Made by a program: the position numbers and the translations under genes. Below the pieces are notes generated by a model. It made no database searches. It had not been told where the DNA came from and was given only the letters and a program-made list of their open reading frames with translations. A DNA stretch of 64,000 nt from Sneathia vaginalis (GTDB lineage Bacteria > Fusobacteriota > Fusobacteriia > Fusobacteriales > Leptotrichiaceae). Of the stretch, positions 1 to 8,806 are shown piece after piece (the first letter of the stretch is position 1; each line of letters starts with the position of its first letter). Location: contig NZ_CP011280.1 in assembly GCF_000973085.1 (NCBI RefSeq), positions 956,642-1,020,641 on the forward strand. The letters run 5' to 3'.

Positions 1-36
1 TACTTAACTAAAAAATGTAATCAGAAGGAGTAAATT

Positions 37-1008
37 ATGAAAAAAATAGCTATTCTAACTAGTGGCGGTGATGCACAAGGTATGAACACTGCAATTCGTG
101 CCGTTGCAAAAACAGCAATGTTTAAAGGTTGGGAAGTTTATGGTATCAGAAGAGGTTACAAAGGTATGCTTGAAGATGACATATACAAAATGACACCACT
201 AGACGTTTCAAATATTGCAGATAAAGGTGGAACAATATTAAAGACAGCTAGATTGCCTGAATTTAAAGATCCTAAAGTAAGAGCATTAGCTGCAGAAAAT
301 TTAAAGAAAAGAGGTATTGACTCTCTTGTTACAATAGGTGGTGACGGTTCATATCATGGTGCATACTATTTAAATATTGAACATGGTATACAAACTGTTG
401 GATTACCTGGTACAATAGACAATGATATTGCAGGTACTGATTTCACTATTGGTTTTTACACTGCATTAAACATTGTAATTGACGCTATATCAAAATTACG
501 TGATACTGCTCAATCTCATGACAGAACTATCCTTGTAGAAGTTATGGGAAGAAATTGTGGAGATATTGCTTTAAATGCTTGTATCGCTGGTGGTGCAAAC
601 GGTGTTATTATCCCTGAAATGCCATATAAAATAGAAGCTATTGAAGAAATAATAAGAAAAAGAAGAGAAGAAGGAAAGAATTTTGATGTTATAGTTGTTT
701 CTGAAGGTGTAAAAGAAGGCACTCAAGAAATTGCAAGACAATTAAAAGAAAGAAATCCTAAATTAGATGTAAAAGTTACAACTCTAGGACATATACAAAG
801 AGGTGGATCTCCTACAGCATTTGATAGATTACTTGCAACTAGATTAGGTGTAGCTGCAGTTAATTTAATAGAAAAAAATGAAGCAGATGGAGTTATGCTT
901 GGAATAGAAAAGACTTTAGTTGTTACACACAAATTACAATATGCTTGGGAAAACTATGAAAAGAAAGATCAAAAATTCTATGAAATTGCAATGATGTTAT
1001 CAATCTAA
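37..1008 (+). CDS. pfkA: ATP-dependent 6-phosphofructokinase
   Basis: Phosphorylates fructose 6-phosphate to fructose 1,6-bisphosphate with ATP, the committed step of glycolysis; a cytosolic tetramer in the family. The 323 residues match the usual length of bacterial PfkA. Visible motifs are the nucleotide loop GGDAQGMN at residues 10-17 (the family usually has Pro where this has Gln), GGDGS at 101-105, catalytic TIDND at 126-130 with base Asp128, and MGRNCGD at 170-176. The ATG follows an AGAAGGAG ribosome site by 6 nt. pyk starts 30 bp downstream on the same strand, so both are probably one glycolytic transcript whose promoter lies at or left of the window edge. Identification is secure. 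Confidence 0.97.
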   Translation: MKKIAILTSGGDAQGMNTAIRAVAKTAMFKGWEVYGIRRGYKGMLEDDIYKMTPLDVSNIADKGGTILKTARLPEFKDPKVRALAAENLKKRGIDSLVTIGGDGSYHGAYYLNIEHGIQTVGLPGTIDNDIAGTDFTIGFYTALNIVIDAISKLRDTAQSHDRTILVEVMGRNCGDIALNACIAGGANGVIIPEMPYKIEAIEEIIRKRREEGKNFDVIVVSEGVKEGTQEIARQLKERNPKLDVKVTTLGHIQRGGSPTAFDRLLATRLGVAAVNLIEKNEADGVMLGIEKTLVVTHKLQYAWENYEKKDQKFYEIAMMLSI

Positions 1009-1038
1009 TATAATATATAATATAACTTAGGAGGAAAT

Positions 1039-2490
1039 ATGAAAATTAAAATGACAAAAGTTGTTTGTACTATAGGGCCTAAAAGTGAAGATCCAAAGGT
1101 ATTAAAACAATTACTATTAAGTGGAATGAACGTAATGAGATTAAACTTCTCACACGGTGACCACGAAGAACATGGAAAAAGAATTAAAACATTAAGAAAG
1201 CTTTGTGAAGAAACAGGAAAATTTGTTGCAATAATGCTTGATACTAAAGGACCAGAAATTAGAACTGGTGAATTTAGAGATGGTGACATTAAATATGATT
1301 TAGTCGAAGGTCACAAAATCACATTAACAACTGACTATGCATTCAAAGGTGATGACAAGAAAATATCTGTTTCATACAAAGATATTACAAAAGACTTAAA
1401 ACCTGGAGATACTGTTTTAATTGATGATGGTTTAATCGCATTAAACGTTGATTCAATCGAAGGTGAAGAATTACACTGTACAGTTAAAAACAGTGGTGCT
1501 TTAGGACAAAAGAAAGGTGTTAACTTACCAAATGTTTCAGTAAGCTTACCTGCTTTAGCACCTAAAGATATATCTGACTTAAAATTCGGTTGTGAACAAG
1601 GTGTAGACTATGTTGCTGCTTCATTTATAAGAAAAGCATCAGACGTTGCTGAAGTTAGAAAAGTTCTTGATGAAAATGGTGGAGAAAACATTAAGATTAT
1701 TCCTAAGATTGAAACTCAAGAAGGATTCGACAACTTTGATGAAATACTAGAATTATCAGACGGTATCATGGTTGCAAGAGGTGACTTAGGAGTTGAAGTA
1801 CCAGTTGAAAGAGTACCATACATGCAAAAGGTTATGATAAAGAAATGTAATGAAGCTGGAAAACCAGTTATTACAGCTACTCAAATGTTAGACTCTATGC
1901 AAAAAAACCCTAGACCTACAAGAGCAGAAGCAGGAGACGTTGCTAACGCTATACTAGATGGTACTGATGCTGTTATGTTATCAGGAGAATCTGCAAATGG
2001 TAAATACCCAGTAGAAGCTGTTAAAACTATGGCTAGAATTTCAAGTGTAACTGATGAAATAGGAGTTGGAAGAAGAAGTTATACACCAGCATCTATGACT
2101 ATTACTGAATCTATTAGTAAGAGTGCAGTTTATGCAAGTGAAACATTAAATGCTAAATTAATAGTTTGTTGGACTAAGACAGGTAGAGCTGCTAAGATGA
2201 TAAGAAAGTATAACCCTACTGTACCTATCATTGCTTTAACTGACCACCCACAAACTGCAAGACAATTATCTGTTGTTAGAGGTGTAAGATCAGTATTAGC
2301 TACAGGACTTGATAAGACTGAAGACTTCTTCAAAAAAGCTGTAGAAGTTGCTGAAAGTCATGCATTTACAACTGAAGACGAAAATTACACTGGTATTAAA
2401 AAAGGTGATTTAATCGTATTAGTTACAGGTATATCTGAAACAGGAACTACAAATACACTTAAAGTTACTAGAATAGGAGAAAACCAATAA
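1039..2490 (+). CDS. pyk: pyruvate kinase
   Basis: Converts phosphoenolpyruvate and ADP to pyruvate and ATP, the last step of glycolysis, in the cytosol. The protein has 483 residues: a TIM-barrel A domain with the start motif CTIGPKS (residues 10-16), a B-domain insertion around 71-170, catalytic Lys223 in PKIETQEG and the metal and phosphate segment MVARGDLG at 244-251. It ends with the regulatory C domain and lacks the extra PEP-utiliser domain of some Firmicutes enzymes. The ATG follows TAGGAGGAAAT. It lies 30 bp after pfkA, so the regulatory step and the payoff step of glycolysis are co-transcribed. A strong terminator follows the stop. Identification is secure. Confidence 0.97.
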   Translation: MKIKMTKVVCTIGPKSEDPKVLKQLLLSGMNVMRLNFSHGDHEEHGKRIKTLRKLCEETGKFVAIMLDTKGPEIRTGEFRDGDIKYDLVEGHKITLTTDYAFKGDDKKISVSYKDITKDLKPGDTVLIDDGLIALNVDSIEGEELHCTVKNSGALGQKKGVNLPNVSVSLPALAPKDISDLKFGCEQGVDYVAASFIRKASDVAEVRKVLDENGGENIKIIPKIETQEGFDNFDEILELSDGIMVARGDLGVEVPVERVPYMQKVMIKKCNEAGKPVITATQMLDSMQKNPRPTRAEAGDVANAILDGTDAVMLSGESANGKYPVEAVKTMARISSVTDEIGVGRRSYTPASMTITESISKSAVYASETLNAKLIVCWTKTGRAAKMIRKYNPTVPIIALTDHPQTARQLSVVRGVRSVLATGLDKTEDFFKKAVEVAESHAFTTEDENYTGIKKGDLIVLVTGISETGTTNTLKVTRIGENQ

Positions 2491-2502
2491 TAGTAAATAT
2501 AA

Positions 2503-2539
2503 AAGGAGTATATTTACCAAAATATACTCCTTCTTTTTT
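2503..2539 (+). terminator. rho-independent terminator after pyk
   Basis: A perfect 13-bp stem (AAGGAGTATATTT, 2503-2515, paired with 2520-2532) with loop ACCA is followed by a T-rich tail. It ends the pfkA-pyk transcript 12 bp after the pyk stop. Confidence 0.9.
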
Positions 2540-2553
2540 GTAAAGGAATATAT

Positions 2554-3141
2554 ATGACAAAATTAGATGAATTAATAAAGGCTTTTTCTGGTCTACAAGG
2601 TATAGGAAGAAAAAGTGCTGCAAGAATTGCTTTTGATTTATTAAAAAAAGATGAAAAAGAAGTTAATAAATTCATAAATACTTTGACTGAAGCATATAAT
2701 ACCATTAAACCCTGCACTGTATGCAATACTTTAACTGACAGTGGTGTATGTAATATATGTACTAATGAAAAAAGAAACCATTCTGTAATATGCATAGTTG
2801 AAGACACTAAAGATGTTTTTGCAATTGAAAATTCTAATGTATATAACGGCATATATCATGTACTTGGTGGAAAAGTTGATCCCCTAAATGGTGTTGGTAT
2901 AGATGACCTTAATATTTCAACACTTTTAAATAGGCTAGATAATGTAAAAGAAATTATCTTTGCACTAAATCCAGACCTTGAAGGTGAAACTACCATACTT
3001 TACTTAACAAAGCTATTGCCTAAAAGTATAAAAATAAGTAAAATAGCAAGTGGTATACCTATGGGTGGTAATATTGAATATACCGACATAGTTACGCTTA
3101 CTAAATCATTAGAAGGGAGACAAACGATAAATAATGAATAA
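2554..3141 (+). CDS. recR: recombination mediator protein RecR
   Basis: RecR acts with RecO and RecF to load RecA onto gapped DNA; a toroidal tetramer in the family. The 195 residues contain an N-terminal helix-hairpin-helix ([14 protein letters not shown], about 14-27), a four-cysteine zinc site (C54, C57, C66, C69) and a Toprim domain starting near residue 78 (ICIVEDTKD) with the NPDLEGETT segment near 145. The start follows a GTAAAGGAATAT ribosome site and lies only 14 bp after the pyk terminator, so its own promoter is not obvious. The stop overlaps the metK start by 8 nt, suggesting translational coupling. No dnaX or ybaB gene is adjacent, unlike the common dnaX-ybaB-recR arrangement. 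Confidence 0.95.
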   Translation: MTKLDELIKAFSGLQGIGRKSAARIAFDLLKKDEKEVNKFINTLTEAYNTIKPCTVCNTLTDSGVCNICTNEKRNHSVICIVEDTKDVFAIENSNVYNGIYHVLGGKVDPLNGVGIDDLNISTLLNRLDNVKEIIFALNPDLEGETTILYLTKLLPKSIKISKIASGIPMGGNIEYTDIVTLTKSLEGRQTINNE

Positions 3142-4288
3142 TAATTATTCTTTTTTTACATCAGAATTTGTATCACCTGGGCATCCAGATAAAATATGTG
3201 ATCAAATTTCAGATGCAATATTAGATGAATGTTTAGCAGATGACGTAAATTCAAGAGTTGCTTGTGAAACATTTGCAACTACTGGTTTAATTTTAATTGG
3301 TGGTGAAATAACTACTAATACATATGTTGATGTACAAACAATCGCAAGAGGCGTTATAAAAGAAATAGGATACAAACCTGGACTAGGATTTGACTATGAC
3401 TGTGGTGTAATAAACACTATTCATGCTCAATCACCAGATATCTCTATGGGTGTTGATACAGGAGGTGCTGGAGACCAAGGTATCATGTTTGGTGGAGCTG
3501 TTGATGAAACACCTGAACTTATGCCACTTGCAATTACACTAGCTCGTGAAATAATAAAGAGATTGACTAAGTTAACTAGAGATAAAACTCTTCCTTGGGC
3601 AAGACCTGATGCTAAATCACAAGTTACACTAAAATATGATAATGATAAAATAGTTGGTATAGATGCTATTGTATTATCTGTACAACATGATGAAAGTGTA
3701 ACACAAGATATGATTAAAGAAGAAGTTAAAAATCTTGTATTTGAACCTGTACTAAGAAAATATGGATATGATTTACAAGATGTTAAAAAAATCTTCATAA
3801 ATCCAACAGGACGTTTTGTAATAGGTGGTCCTCATGGAGATACTGGTCTTACAGGTAGAAAGATAATAGTTGATACCTATGGTGGATACTTTAGACACGG
3901 TGGTGGTGCATTTTCTGGTAAAGATCCATCTAAAGTTGATAGATCTGCTGCATATATGGCAAGATACATTGCAAAAAATATCGTTGCAGCTAAATTAGCC
4001 AAAAAATGTGAAGTTCAATTATCATACGCAATTGGTGTAGTAGATCCAATATCTATTAAAGTTGAAACATTTAATACATCAAATGTTCCAGAACAAAAAA
4101 TTGAGGAAGTTATACCTCAACTATTTAATTTATCACCACGTGGTATAGAAAAAACATTGAATTTAAGAACACCTAATTTTAAATACAAAGACCTTGCAGC
4201 CTTTGGGCACATTGGTAGAACAGATATAGAATTACCATGGGAAAAAATTGATATGGTAGATAAATTATTGGGGGCAATACATGATTAA
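3134..4288 (+). CDS. metK: S-adenosylmethionine synthetase
   Basis: Makes S-adenosylmethionine from methionine and ATP, the methyl donor for the methyltransferases in this window (TrmB, RlmH). The 384 residues are the standard length. Seen: GHPDK at 16-20 (ATP phosphate binding), GAGDQG at 111-116, and the glycine-rich phosphate loop GGGAFSGKD near 255. The ATG lies inside the last codons of recR (8-nt overlap), and its own stop overlaps the next gene by 8 nt, so recR-metK-oppA-like is one coupled operon. No SAM riboswitch was recognised upstream. Identification is secure. Confidence 0.97.
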   Translation: MNNNYSFFTSEFVSPGHPDKICDQISDAILDECLADDVNSRVACETFATTGLILIGGEITTNTYVDVQTIARGVIKEIGYKPGLGFDYDCGVINTIHAQSPDISMGVDTGGAGDQGIMFGGAVDETPELMPLAITLAREIIKRLTKLTRDKTLPWARPDAKSQVTLKYDNDKIVGIDAIVLSVQHDESVTQDMIKEEVKNLVFEPVLRKYGYDLQDVKKIFINPTGRFVIGGPHGDTGLTGRKIIVDTYGGYFRHGGGAFSGKDPSKVDRSAAYMARYIAKNIVAAKLAKKCEVQLSYAIGVVDPISIKVETFNTSNVPEQKIEEVIPQLFNLSPRGIEKTLNLRTPNFKYKDLAAFGHIGRTDIELPWEKIDMVDKLLGAIHD

Positions 4289-5753
4289 AAAACTACTTAT
4301 TTTACTTCTTTTTTGTTTTACTTTTAGTTGTGGTAATACAAATACAACTTTAACATACAATATGGTATCAGAACCTACTACAATAGATCCACATCATTTT
4401 AATGAATTAGTAAGTGTACAACTTATGAATAATATTTATGAAGGTCTTCTTAGATTAAACGATAAGAATGAATATGAACCTTGTCTTGCTAGTTCATATA
4501 CAAAAAATGGAAATACATTAACTTTTACAATAAGGAAAAACTTAAAATGGAGTGATGGTAGTCCTTTAACTATAGATGATATATTATTTGGATTTAAAAG
4601 AGCATTAAATCCAAAAACTGCGTCTAGATTTGCCGAATTACTTTATCCTATTAAAAACGCAAAAGAATACAATGAGGGTAAAGTTAGTGAAGATGAACTA
4701 GGTGTTAAAAATGTTAATGGTAAACTTGTAATAACACTAACTAAACCAACTGTATATTTTGAAGATATACTAACCCTACCCATATCTTTTCCTGTAAAAA
4801 AAGGAACGACAAAAGATATAGGGGACTTTAAAACAGCACTATACAATGGACCATACACAATACAAAAAATGGATAACTCAAGTATTCTTCTAAAAAAGAA
4901 TAAGTACTATTGGAATAGTAAGAATGTATACTTTAGTAATGTAAAGCTACTATTTATCTCAGATTTCTCTGTTTTAGAAAATTTAATAAAAAACGATGAA
5001 GTTGATCTTGCTCGTGTTGAACCTTATGATCTTGAAAGTAAGAAGAAGAATAAGGAGTTAATAAATTATCAAAATGGTAGACTTTGGTACTTAGACTTTA
5101 ATCTTGATAATCCAATACTAAGTAAAAAAGAAAATAGACTTGCTATACGTGATAGTATAGATAGACAAAAATATGTAAATGTGATTAAAGAAGATGGATC
5201 TATTGTAAGTAAATCAATAGTATCTAATGTATTTAAGAAATATAGACAAATGTATCCAGATAAAGATTACTTTAAGGACAATGTTAAATCAAACATATTA
5301 TCTGGTAAAACTTTAAGACTTCTTACTGGTAATACATCTATAGAAGTTAAAGAAGCAAACTTTATACAAGAAGAATTAAGAACTAAATTAAATTTAAATG
5401 TAGTTGTTACAACTGTAACATTTAAAGATAGACTAGCTCTAACAAGAGCACGTGACTTTGACATTGTATTAAATACATATAGTCCGAAATTTAATGACCC
5501 CGTTAGTATGCTATACAGATGGGGCAATAAGGGAAATAAAGAATATGATGATATATTATCGAAAATAGATAATGAACAAAATGAAAATGCTCGTTATTTA
5601 CTTGTAAATAAGGCTGAAAGATTATTAGTCGATAATGCCATCATTGCACCTCTTTACTACTCTACTGAAAATTGGTTCATACGTAAAGGTCTTAAAAATA
5701 TTGTAATACACCCCATCACTAATACGATGGATTTATTTAGAATAAAGAAATGA
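4281..5753 (+). CDS. OppA-family peptide-binding lipoprotein (SBP_bac_5)
   Basis: Probable extracytoplasmic solute-binding protein of an oligopeptide ABC transporter, anchored as a lipoprotein. The N-terminus is a lipoprotein signal peptide: MIKK, a hydrophobic run of about 12 residues, then lipobox FSC with lipidated Cys17. The mature 474 residues follow the SBP_bac_5 pattern: [12 protein letters not shown], an early YEGLLRL segment, and [20 protein letters not shown]. The substrate cannot be read from sequence; short peptides are the family default. No permease or ATPase gene is adjacent, so this is an orphan receptor that must use components encoded elsewhere. It is translationally coupled to metK (8-nt overlap). 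A bidirectional terminator follows. Confidence 0.88.
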   Translation: MIKKLLILLLFCFTFSCGNTNTTLTYNMVSEPTTIDPHHFNELVSVQLMNNIYEGLLRLNDKNEYEPCLASSYTKNGNTLTFTIRKNLKWSDGSPLTIDDILFGFKRALNPKTASRFAELLYPIKNAKEYNEGKVSEDELGVKNVNGKLVITLTKPTVYFEDILTLPISFPVKKGTTKDIGDFKTALYNGPYTIQKMDNSSILLKKNKYYWNSKNVYFSNVKLLFISDFSVLENLIKNDEVDLARVEPYDLESKKKNKELINYQNGRLWYLDFNLDNPILSKKENRLAIRDSIDRQKYVNVIKEDGSIVSKSIVSNVFKKYRQMYPDKDYFKDNVKSNILSGKTLRLLTGNTSIEVKEANFIQEELRTKLNLNVVVTTVTFKDRLALTRARDFDIVLNTYSPKFNDPVSMLYRWGNKGNKEYDDILSKIDNEQNENARYLLVNKAERLLVDNAIIAPLYYSTENWFIRKGLKNIVIHPITNTMDLFRIKK

Positions 5754-5754
5754 G

Positions 5755-5810
5755 AATGATACTCTGAAAGACAAAAATGATACTCTGAAAGGTGAAAATG
5801 ATACTCTGAG
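5755..5810. repeat. 21-bp tandem repeat, three units
   Basis: Units starting at 5755, 5776 and 5797 share AATGATACTCTGAAAG or AATGATACTCTGAG, giving an exact 21-bp period. Read on the plus strand this encodes heptads beginning NDTLK, but the frame is only about 27 codons and has no start, so it looks like a decayed coiled-coil coding scrap or a repeat element, not a gene. Confidence 0.85.
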
Positions 5811-5817
5811 ATTTTTA

Positions 5818-5855
5818 AAAATGTCGGTCTAAAATGTCGGTCTAAAATGTCGGTC
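5818..5855. repeat. 13-bp tandem repeat, three units
   Basis: AAAATGTCGGTCT occurs at 5818 and 5831, and once more at 5844 lacking only the last T, immediately after the 21-bp repeats. The following terminator arm begins with the related sequence AAAATATCGGCT, as if it were a fourth, diverged copy. Confidence 0.85.
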
Positions 5856-5862
5856 AAGAACA

Positions 5863-5904
5863 AAAATATCGGCTTAAGGTTTATTACCTTATAGCCGATA
5901 TTTT
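5863..5904. terminator. bidirectional terminator between convergent genes
   Basis: A long imperfect hairpin pairs AAAATATCGGCTTAAGGT (from 5863) with its complement ending at 5904, with one bulge and loop TTATT. A-rich and T-rich flanks on both sides allow it to end the oppA-like transcript (plus) and the ATPase transcript (minus), whose stop codon it overlaps. Confidence 0.8.
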
Positions 5905-7228
5905 ATAAAAACATTGCTAAATATGTGGGTAGATATATAACATTATCTTTAACTTCTAAATCCTTGGGATATATTACATATCGATTTTTTATCCTATTTG
6001 AATACTTCTCACAAAAAATATCTAATGATTTATGTGCCTTGTAACTTGAAGATTTAACTTCAATAGGGCTAATTTTTTTACCATCTGAAATTAAAAAATC
6101 AACTTCATAATTACGTTTTTGTACTTCATTATACATAGTATGATAGTACAACTTATGACCATTTGTAACTAAAGTTTGTGCTATAACATTTTCATAAAAT
6201 ATCCCTAAATTAACATTCAATTTATCACTTAATAATTTTAAATAAATGTCATTAGAAGTAAATTCCCTGTCTTTAAACATTAATGTTACAAGTAATCCTA
6301 CATCAGATAAGTATAACTTGAAATTATCCTTATTATACATACTACTTAATCCAGTATTTGGATCATTTACGTTATATGCAGGCAATACTGTCTTAGATTG
6401 TATAAGTTCATATAATTCATTTAATGCACTTTCTTTACTACCAGTAATTACACTTGAAATTTTAAAACCTGTACTATGTCTATTTAATTCACTAGGTATA
6501 GCTTCATATATACTAGATACTTTACCACTATTATCTATTTTGTAAAAATCATCGGAATACAAATTGATTATTTCTCTTTTAACATCATCTACCATTTTAA
6601 GATTATTTGTATTAATATATTCATTAATAGCTTGTGGCATACCTCCAACTAGCATATATAATCTAAACTTTCTCATTTGATTTCTATGTTGTAAATTACC
6701 TAAAGAAATCTTTTTATCAAATACTTCTTTTAATAATTTAGCTGTTACATTATCACCTATAGCCCACAAAAATTCTTCATAGTCTAATGGATACATATTA
6801 ATTTTTTTCTCCTCACTAGGAATTAGAATATCTTTTACATTCTTTTTTATTGAAATTAATGATCCTGTTTCAATGTAGTCATATCTACCATCTGCAACTA
6901 AATGCTTTATTGCTTGTCTTGCAGTTGGACAAAACTGCACTTCATCAAAAACTATTAGTGATTCTCTTTCAAATAGACTTACATTATATTGTAATTGTAA
7001 CTTCAAAAATATATATGATAAATTTGTTATATCATTAAATAGATTAATGATTTCTTGAGGAGCTATTGAAAAATCTATGAAAATGTAGCTCTTATACTCT
7101 TTCTTTGCAAACTCTCTAACTATTGTAGATTTTCCTACACGTCTTGCACCTTCAATTAAAAGTGCTCTACTCCCTTTACACTCATTTTTCCAAGCTAATA
7201 ATTTGTCATATATTTTACGTTTAAACAT
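5903..7228 (-). CDS. AAA_14/DUF4143-family ATPase
   Basis: A 441-residue P-loop ATPase of the AAA_14 plus DUF4143 architecture. Walker A is GARRVGKST (residues 27-35) and Walker B LIVFDEVQF (91-99). The C-terminal half is the DUF4143 region, with EVDFLI and IEVKS segments resembling a PD-(D/E)XK nuclease-like fold. The family is common in several copies in anaerobes; its role is unknown and I infer none. The ATG follows GGAAGGTG. The gene stands alone between two repeat clusters: 21-bp and 13-bp tandem repeats after its stop and two GTTCCCGCAC boxes in its promoter. Next to it lies a decayed adhesin fragment, so the locus looks like an accessory insertion. Confidence 0.85.
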   Translation of the reverse strand: MFKRKIYDKLLAWKNECKGSRALLIEGARRVGKSTIVREFAKKEYKSYIFIDFSIAPQEIINLFNDITNLSYIFLKLQLQYNVSLFERESLIVFDEVQFCPTARQAIKHLVADGRYDYIETGSLISIKKNVKDILIPSEEKKINMYPLDYEEFLWAIGDNVTAKLLKEVFDKKISLGNLQHRNQMRKFRLYMLVGGMPQAINEYINTNNLKMVDDVKREIINLYSDDFYKIDNSGKVSSIYEAIPSELNRHSTGFKISSVITGSKESALNELYELIQSKTVLPAYNVNDPNTGLSSMYNKDNFKLYLSDVGLLVTLMFKDREFTSNDIYLKLLSDKLNVNLGIFYENVIAQTLVTNGHKLYYHTMYNEVQKRNYEVDFLISDGKKISPIEVKSSSYKAHKSLDIFCEKYSNRIKNRYVIYPKDLEVKDNVIYLPTYLAMFL

Positions 7229-7260
7229 AGATTTTCACCTTCCGCGTTTTTTATAATACG

Positions 7261-7289
7261 ATTATATCATGTTCCCGCACTTTTTGAAA
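7261..7289 (-). promoter_or_regulatory. promoter of the DUF4143 ATPase
   Basis: On the minus strand a consensus -10 TATAAT (7266-7261) lies 33 bp before the ATG. Seventeen bp further upstream is only a weak -35 (TTTCAA). One copy of a repeated GTGCGGGAAC box sits inside the spacer, where a bound protein would block or replace -35 recognition. Confidence 0.6.
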
Positions 7290-7318
7290 GCTACTTTTAT
7301 GCTGTTCCCGCACTTTTT
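7271..7318. repeat. two GTTCCCGCACTTTTT boxes, 33 bp apart
   Basis: Identical 15-bp boxes at 7271-7285 and 7304-7318, GC-rich in a very AT-rich region and spaced by 33 bp, about three helical turns. The proximal box lies in the promoter spacer of the ATPase gene. This spacing suits a cooperative operator; a remnant repeat element is the alternative. Confidence 0.75.
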
Positions 7319-7389
7319 CACATTTTAACTTTTTATTACATTTTTCTATTTATTTTTTTTAATTTTTATGATATTATACTCATATAGAT

Positions 7390-7680
7390 AGATTTCCTTT
7401 ATTATTGTTTTGGTTTTCATATTATAGGGTCTATCTATTTTTTTATTAATTTTAACTCCATTCCCTAATACAATATTATTTTCACTATATATTTCATTAT
7501 TATTACCATGTACCACATTACCATTTTAATTTGTTTCAGATAAATCACTTTTTAAACTATTACTACTATATTTATTACTAGAAGTATTAACAAAACTAGA
7601 TCTCATATATATGTACCTGTTTCACTAAATATTTGATATGGTTTTTCATCAGTGATTTGACTACAGGTTGACCTCTGCAA
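7390..7680 (-). pseudogene. decayed fragment of a trimeric autotransporter adhesin
   Basis: The minus strand of about 7436-7535 translates to a peptide closely matching the head region of the adhesin at 27034-29040: HGNNNEIYSENNIVLGN followed by VKINK, against HGNNNEIYGENNIVLGN and VKINK there. Upstream in the same frame is an in-frame TAA inside what reads SDLSETN-stop-NGNVV, and further upstream a frameshift near 7605 separates a SETGTYI segment. Downstream the anchor domain is missing. No start, signal peptide or anchor survives, so this is a relic. The surrounding 7229-7835 region holds no other gene. Confidence 0.75.
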
Positions 7681-7792
7681 TTACCATATTTATTTGGAAA
7701 TCATATACTATATCTTAAAGTTACTTTCTTCTTCTTACTTTTTTCTATAATAAGTCATCTCTTATATATTATTCAGCTAAATCTTACCTCCC

Positions 7793-7826
7793 AAAAAAAA
7801 AAAAAAAAAAACAGCTTTCGCTGCTT
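7793..7826 (-). terminator. terminator of the hydrolase-gapN-glucokinase operon
   Basis: Just after the glucokinase stop the minus strand has AGCAGC-GAAA-GCTGTT, a short GNRA-loop hairpin, followed by an unbroken run of 19 T (plus-strand A19, 7793-7811). An exceptionally long homopolymer for a terminator tail. Confidence 0.88.
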
Positions 7827-7835
7827 TTCTGTTTC

Positions 7836-8795
7836 TTACTTATTTTCTTCTTCTAGCATTGATAAGTAAGCTGCACCATATATTCCTGCATCATTTCCAA
7901 GTATTGCTGGTTTAATTTCTAAGCCTTCTAATACTGGTGGTAGGACGTATGCTTTCATTTTCTTTTTTATTCTATCAAATAGTATATCTCCTGCTAGGGC
8001 AACTCCCCCTCCTATTACTACAACTTGTGAATCTGTAATATTTAATACATTTGATATACCTAATGCCATCTTATCTGTAACACTTTCAACTATATCTAGT
8101 GCGAATGCATCACCTTTTTTAGCTGCATCAAAGACATCTTTTGCTTCAACTTTTCTATCTTGTACCATTTCATAAAGAAGATTATTCTTATTAACTTCTA
8201 ATCTAGATTGTGCTTCTCTTGCTATACCTGTTGCTGATGCATAAGCTTCAAAACAACCTTTTTGTCCACAACCACATAAAGCTCCATTTGCCACTAACTT
8301 TATATGCCCTATTTCTCCACCTGCACCAACTTTACCTGAAATTAATTTACCATTTGCAACTACACCTGCACCTATTCCAGTACCTATGGCAAGTCCTAGA
8401 ACATCTGTATAACCTTTTGCTGCTCCTGTCCAAACTTCACCTAAAGTTATTACATTAACATCATTGTCTAGGTATACTGGTTTTTTCAAGTATTTTTCAA
8501 ATTCTTTTGCTAAATTCAAATTTTTACCCCAAGGAAAATTAGCAAAGAACTTAACAATTTTTTTCTTAACTACGGGTCCTGGAATTCCAACACCAAATGA
8601 TACAACATCTTCCATTGAAATTTCTGCTGCTTCAATTTCATGAATTAATACTTCACAAATTCTTTTAACAGTTATTTCATAACCTTCTTCAGATGAGGTC
8701 TTAATATTAGTCTTTAATATTAATGTCCCTTTTTCATCTAACAACCCTATTTTTGTATTTGTTCCACCCAAATCAATTCCACCATAATACTTCAT
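7836..8795 (-). CDS. glcK: ROK-family glucokinase
   Basis: Phosphorylates glucose at C6, feeding glycolysis. The 319 residues are typical of ROK kinases. Seen: phosphate-1 motif GGIDLGGTNTK (5-15), catalytic Asp112 in LDNDVN, phosphate-2 region IGTGIGAGVV (137-146), EIGH at 161-164 and the zinc motif CGCGQKGC (174-181) typical of ROK proteins. There is no N-terminal HTH, so this is an enzyme and not a ROK repressor. It is the last gene of a three-gene minus-strand operon, 11 bp after gapN. Other hexoses such as mannose or N-acetylmannosamine cannot be excluded from sequence, but glucose is the best guess. Confidence 0.88.
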   Translation of the reverse strand: MKYYGGIDLGGTNTKIGLLDEKGTLILKTNIKTSSEEGYEITVKRICEVLIHEIEAAEISMEDVVSFGVGIPGPVVKKKIVKFFANFPWGKNLNLAKEFEKYLKKPVYLDNDVNVITLGEVWTGAAKGYTDVLGLAIGTGIGAGVVANGKLISGKVGAGGEIGHIKLVANGALCGCGQKGCFEAYASATGIAREAQSRLEVNKNNLLYEMVQDRKVEAKDVFDAAKKGDAFALDIVESVTDKMALGISNVLNITDSQVVVIGGGVALAGDILFDRIKKKMKAYVLPPVLEGLEIKPAILGNDAGIYGAAYLSMLEEENK

Positions 8796-8806
8796 TTTTC
8801 TATCTC

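Noticed and set aside
37-1008. PfkA as a pyrophosphate-dependent or inactive enzyme because of the GGDAQGMN loop
   Set aside because: The GGDGS and TIDND motifs and the length are those of ordinary ATP-PFK; a single Pro to Gln change is not enough for such a claim.
5755-5855. CRISPR array
   Set aside because: Only three short direct units of two kinds without unique spacers of 30 bp or more, and no cas genes nearby.
5657-5863. A minus-strand frame with repeated SEYHF peptides
   Set aside because: It is only the 21-bp and 13-bp repeats read in reverse plus the end of the oppA-like gene; no ribosome site or homology pattern.
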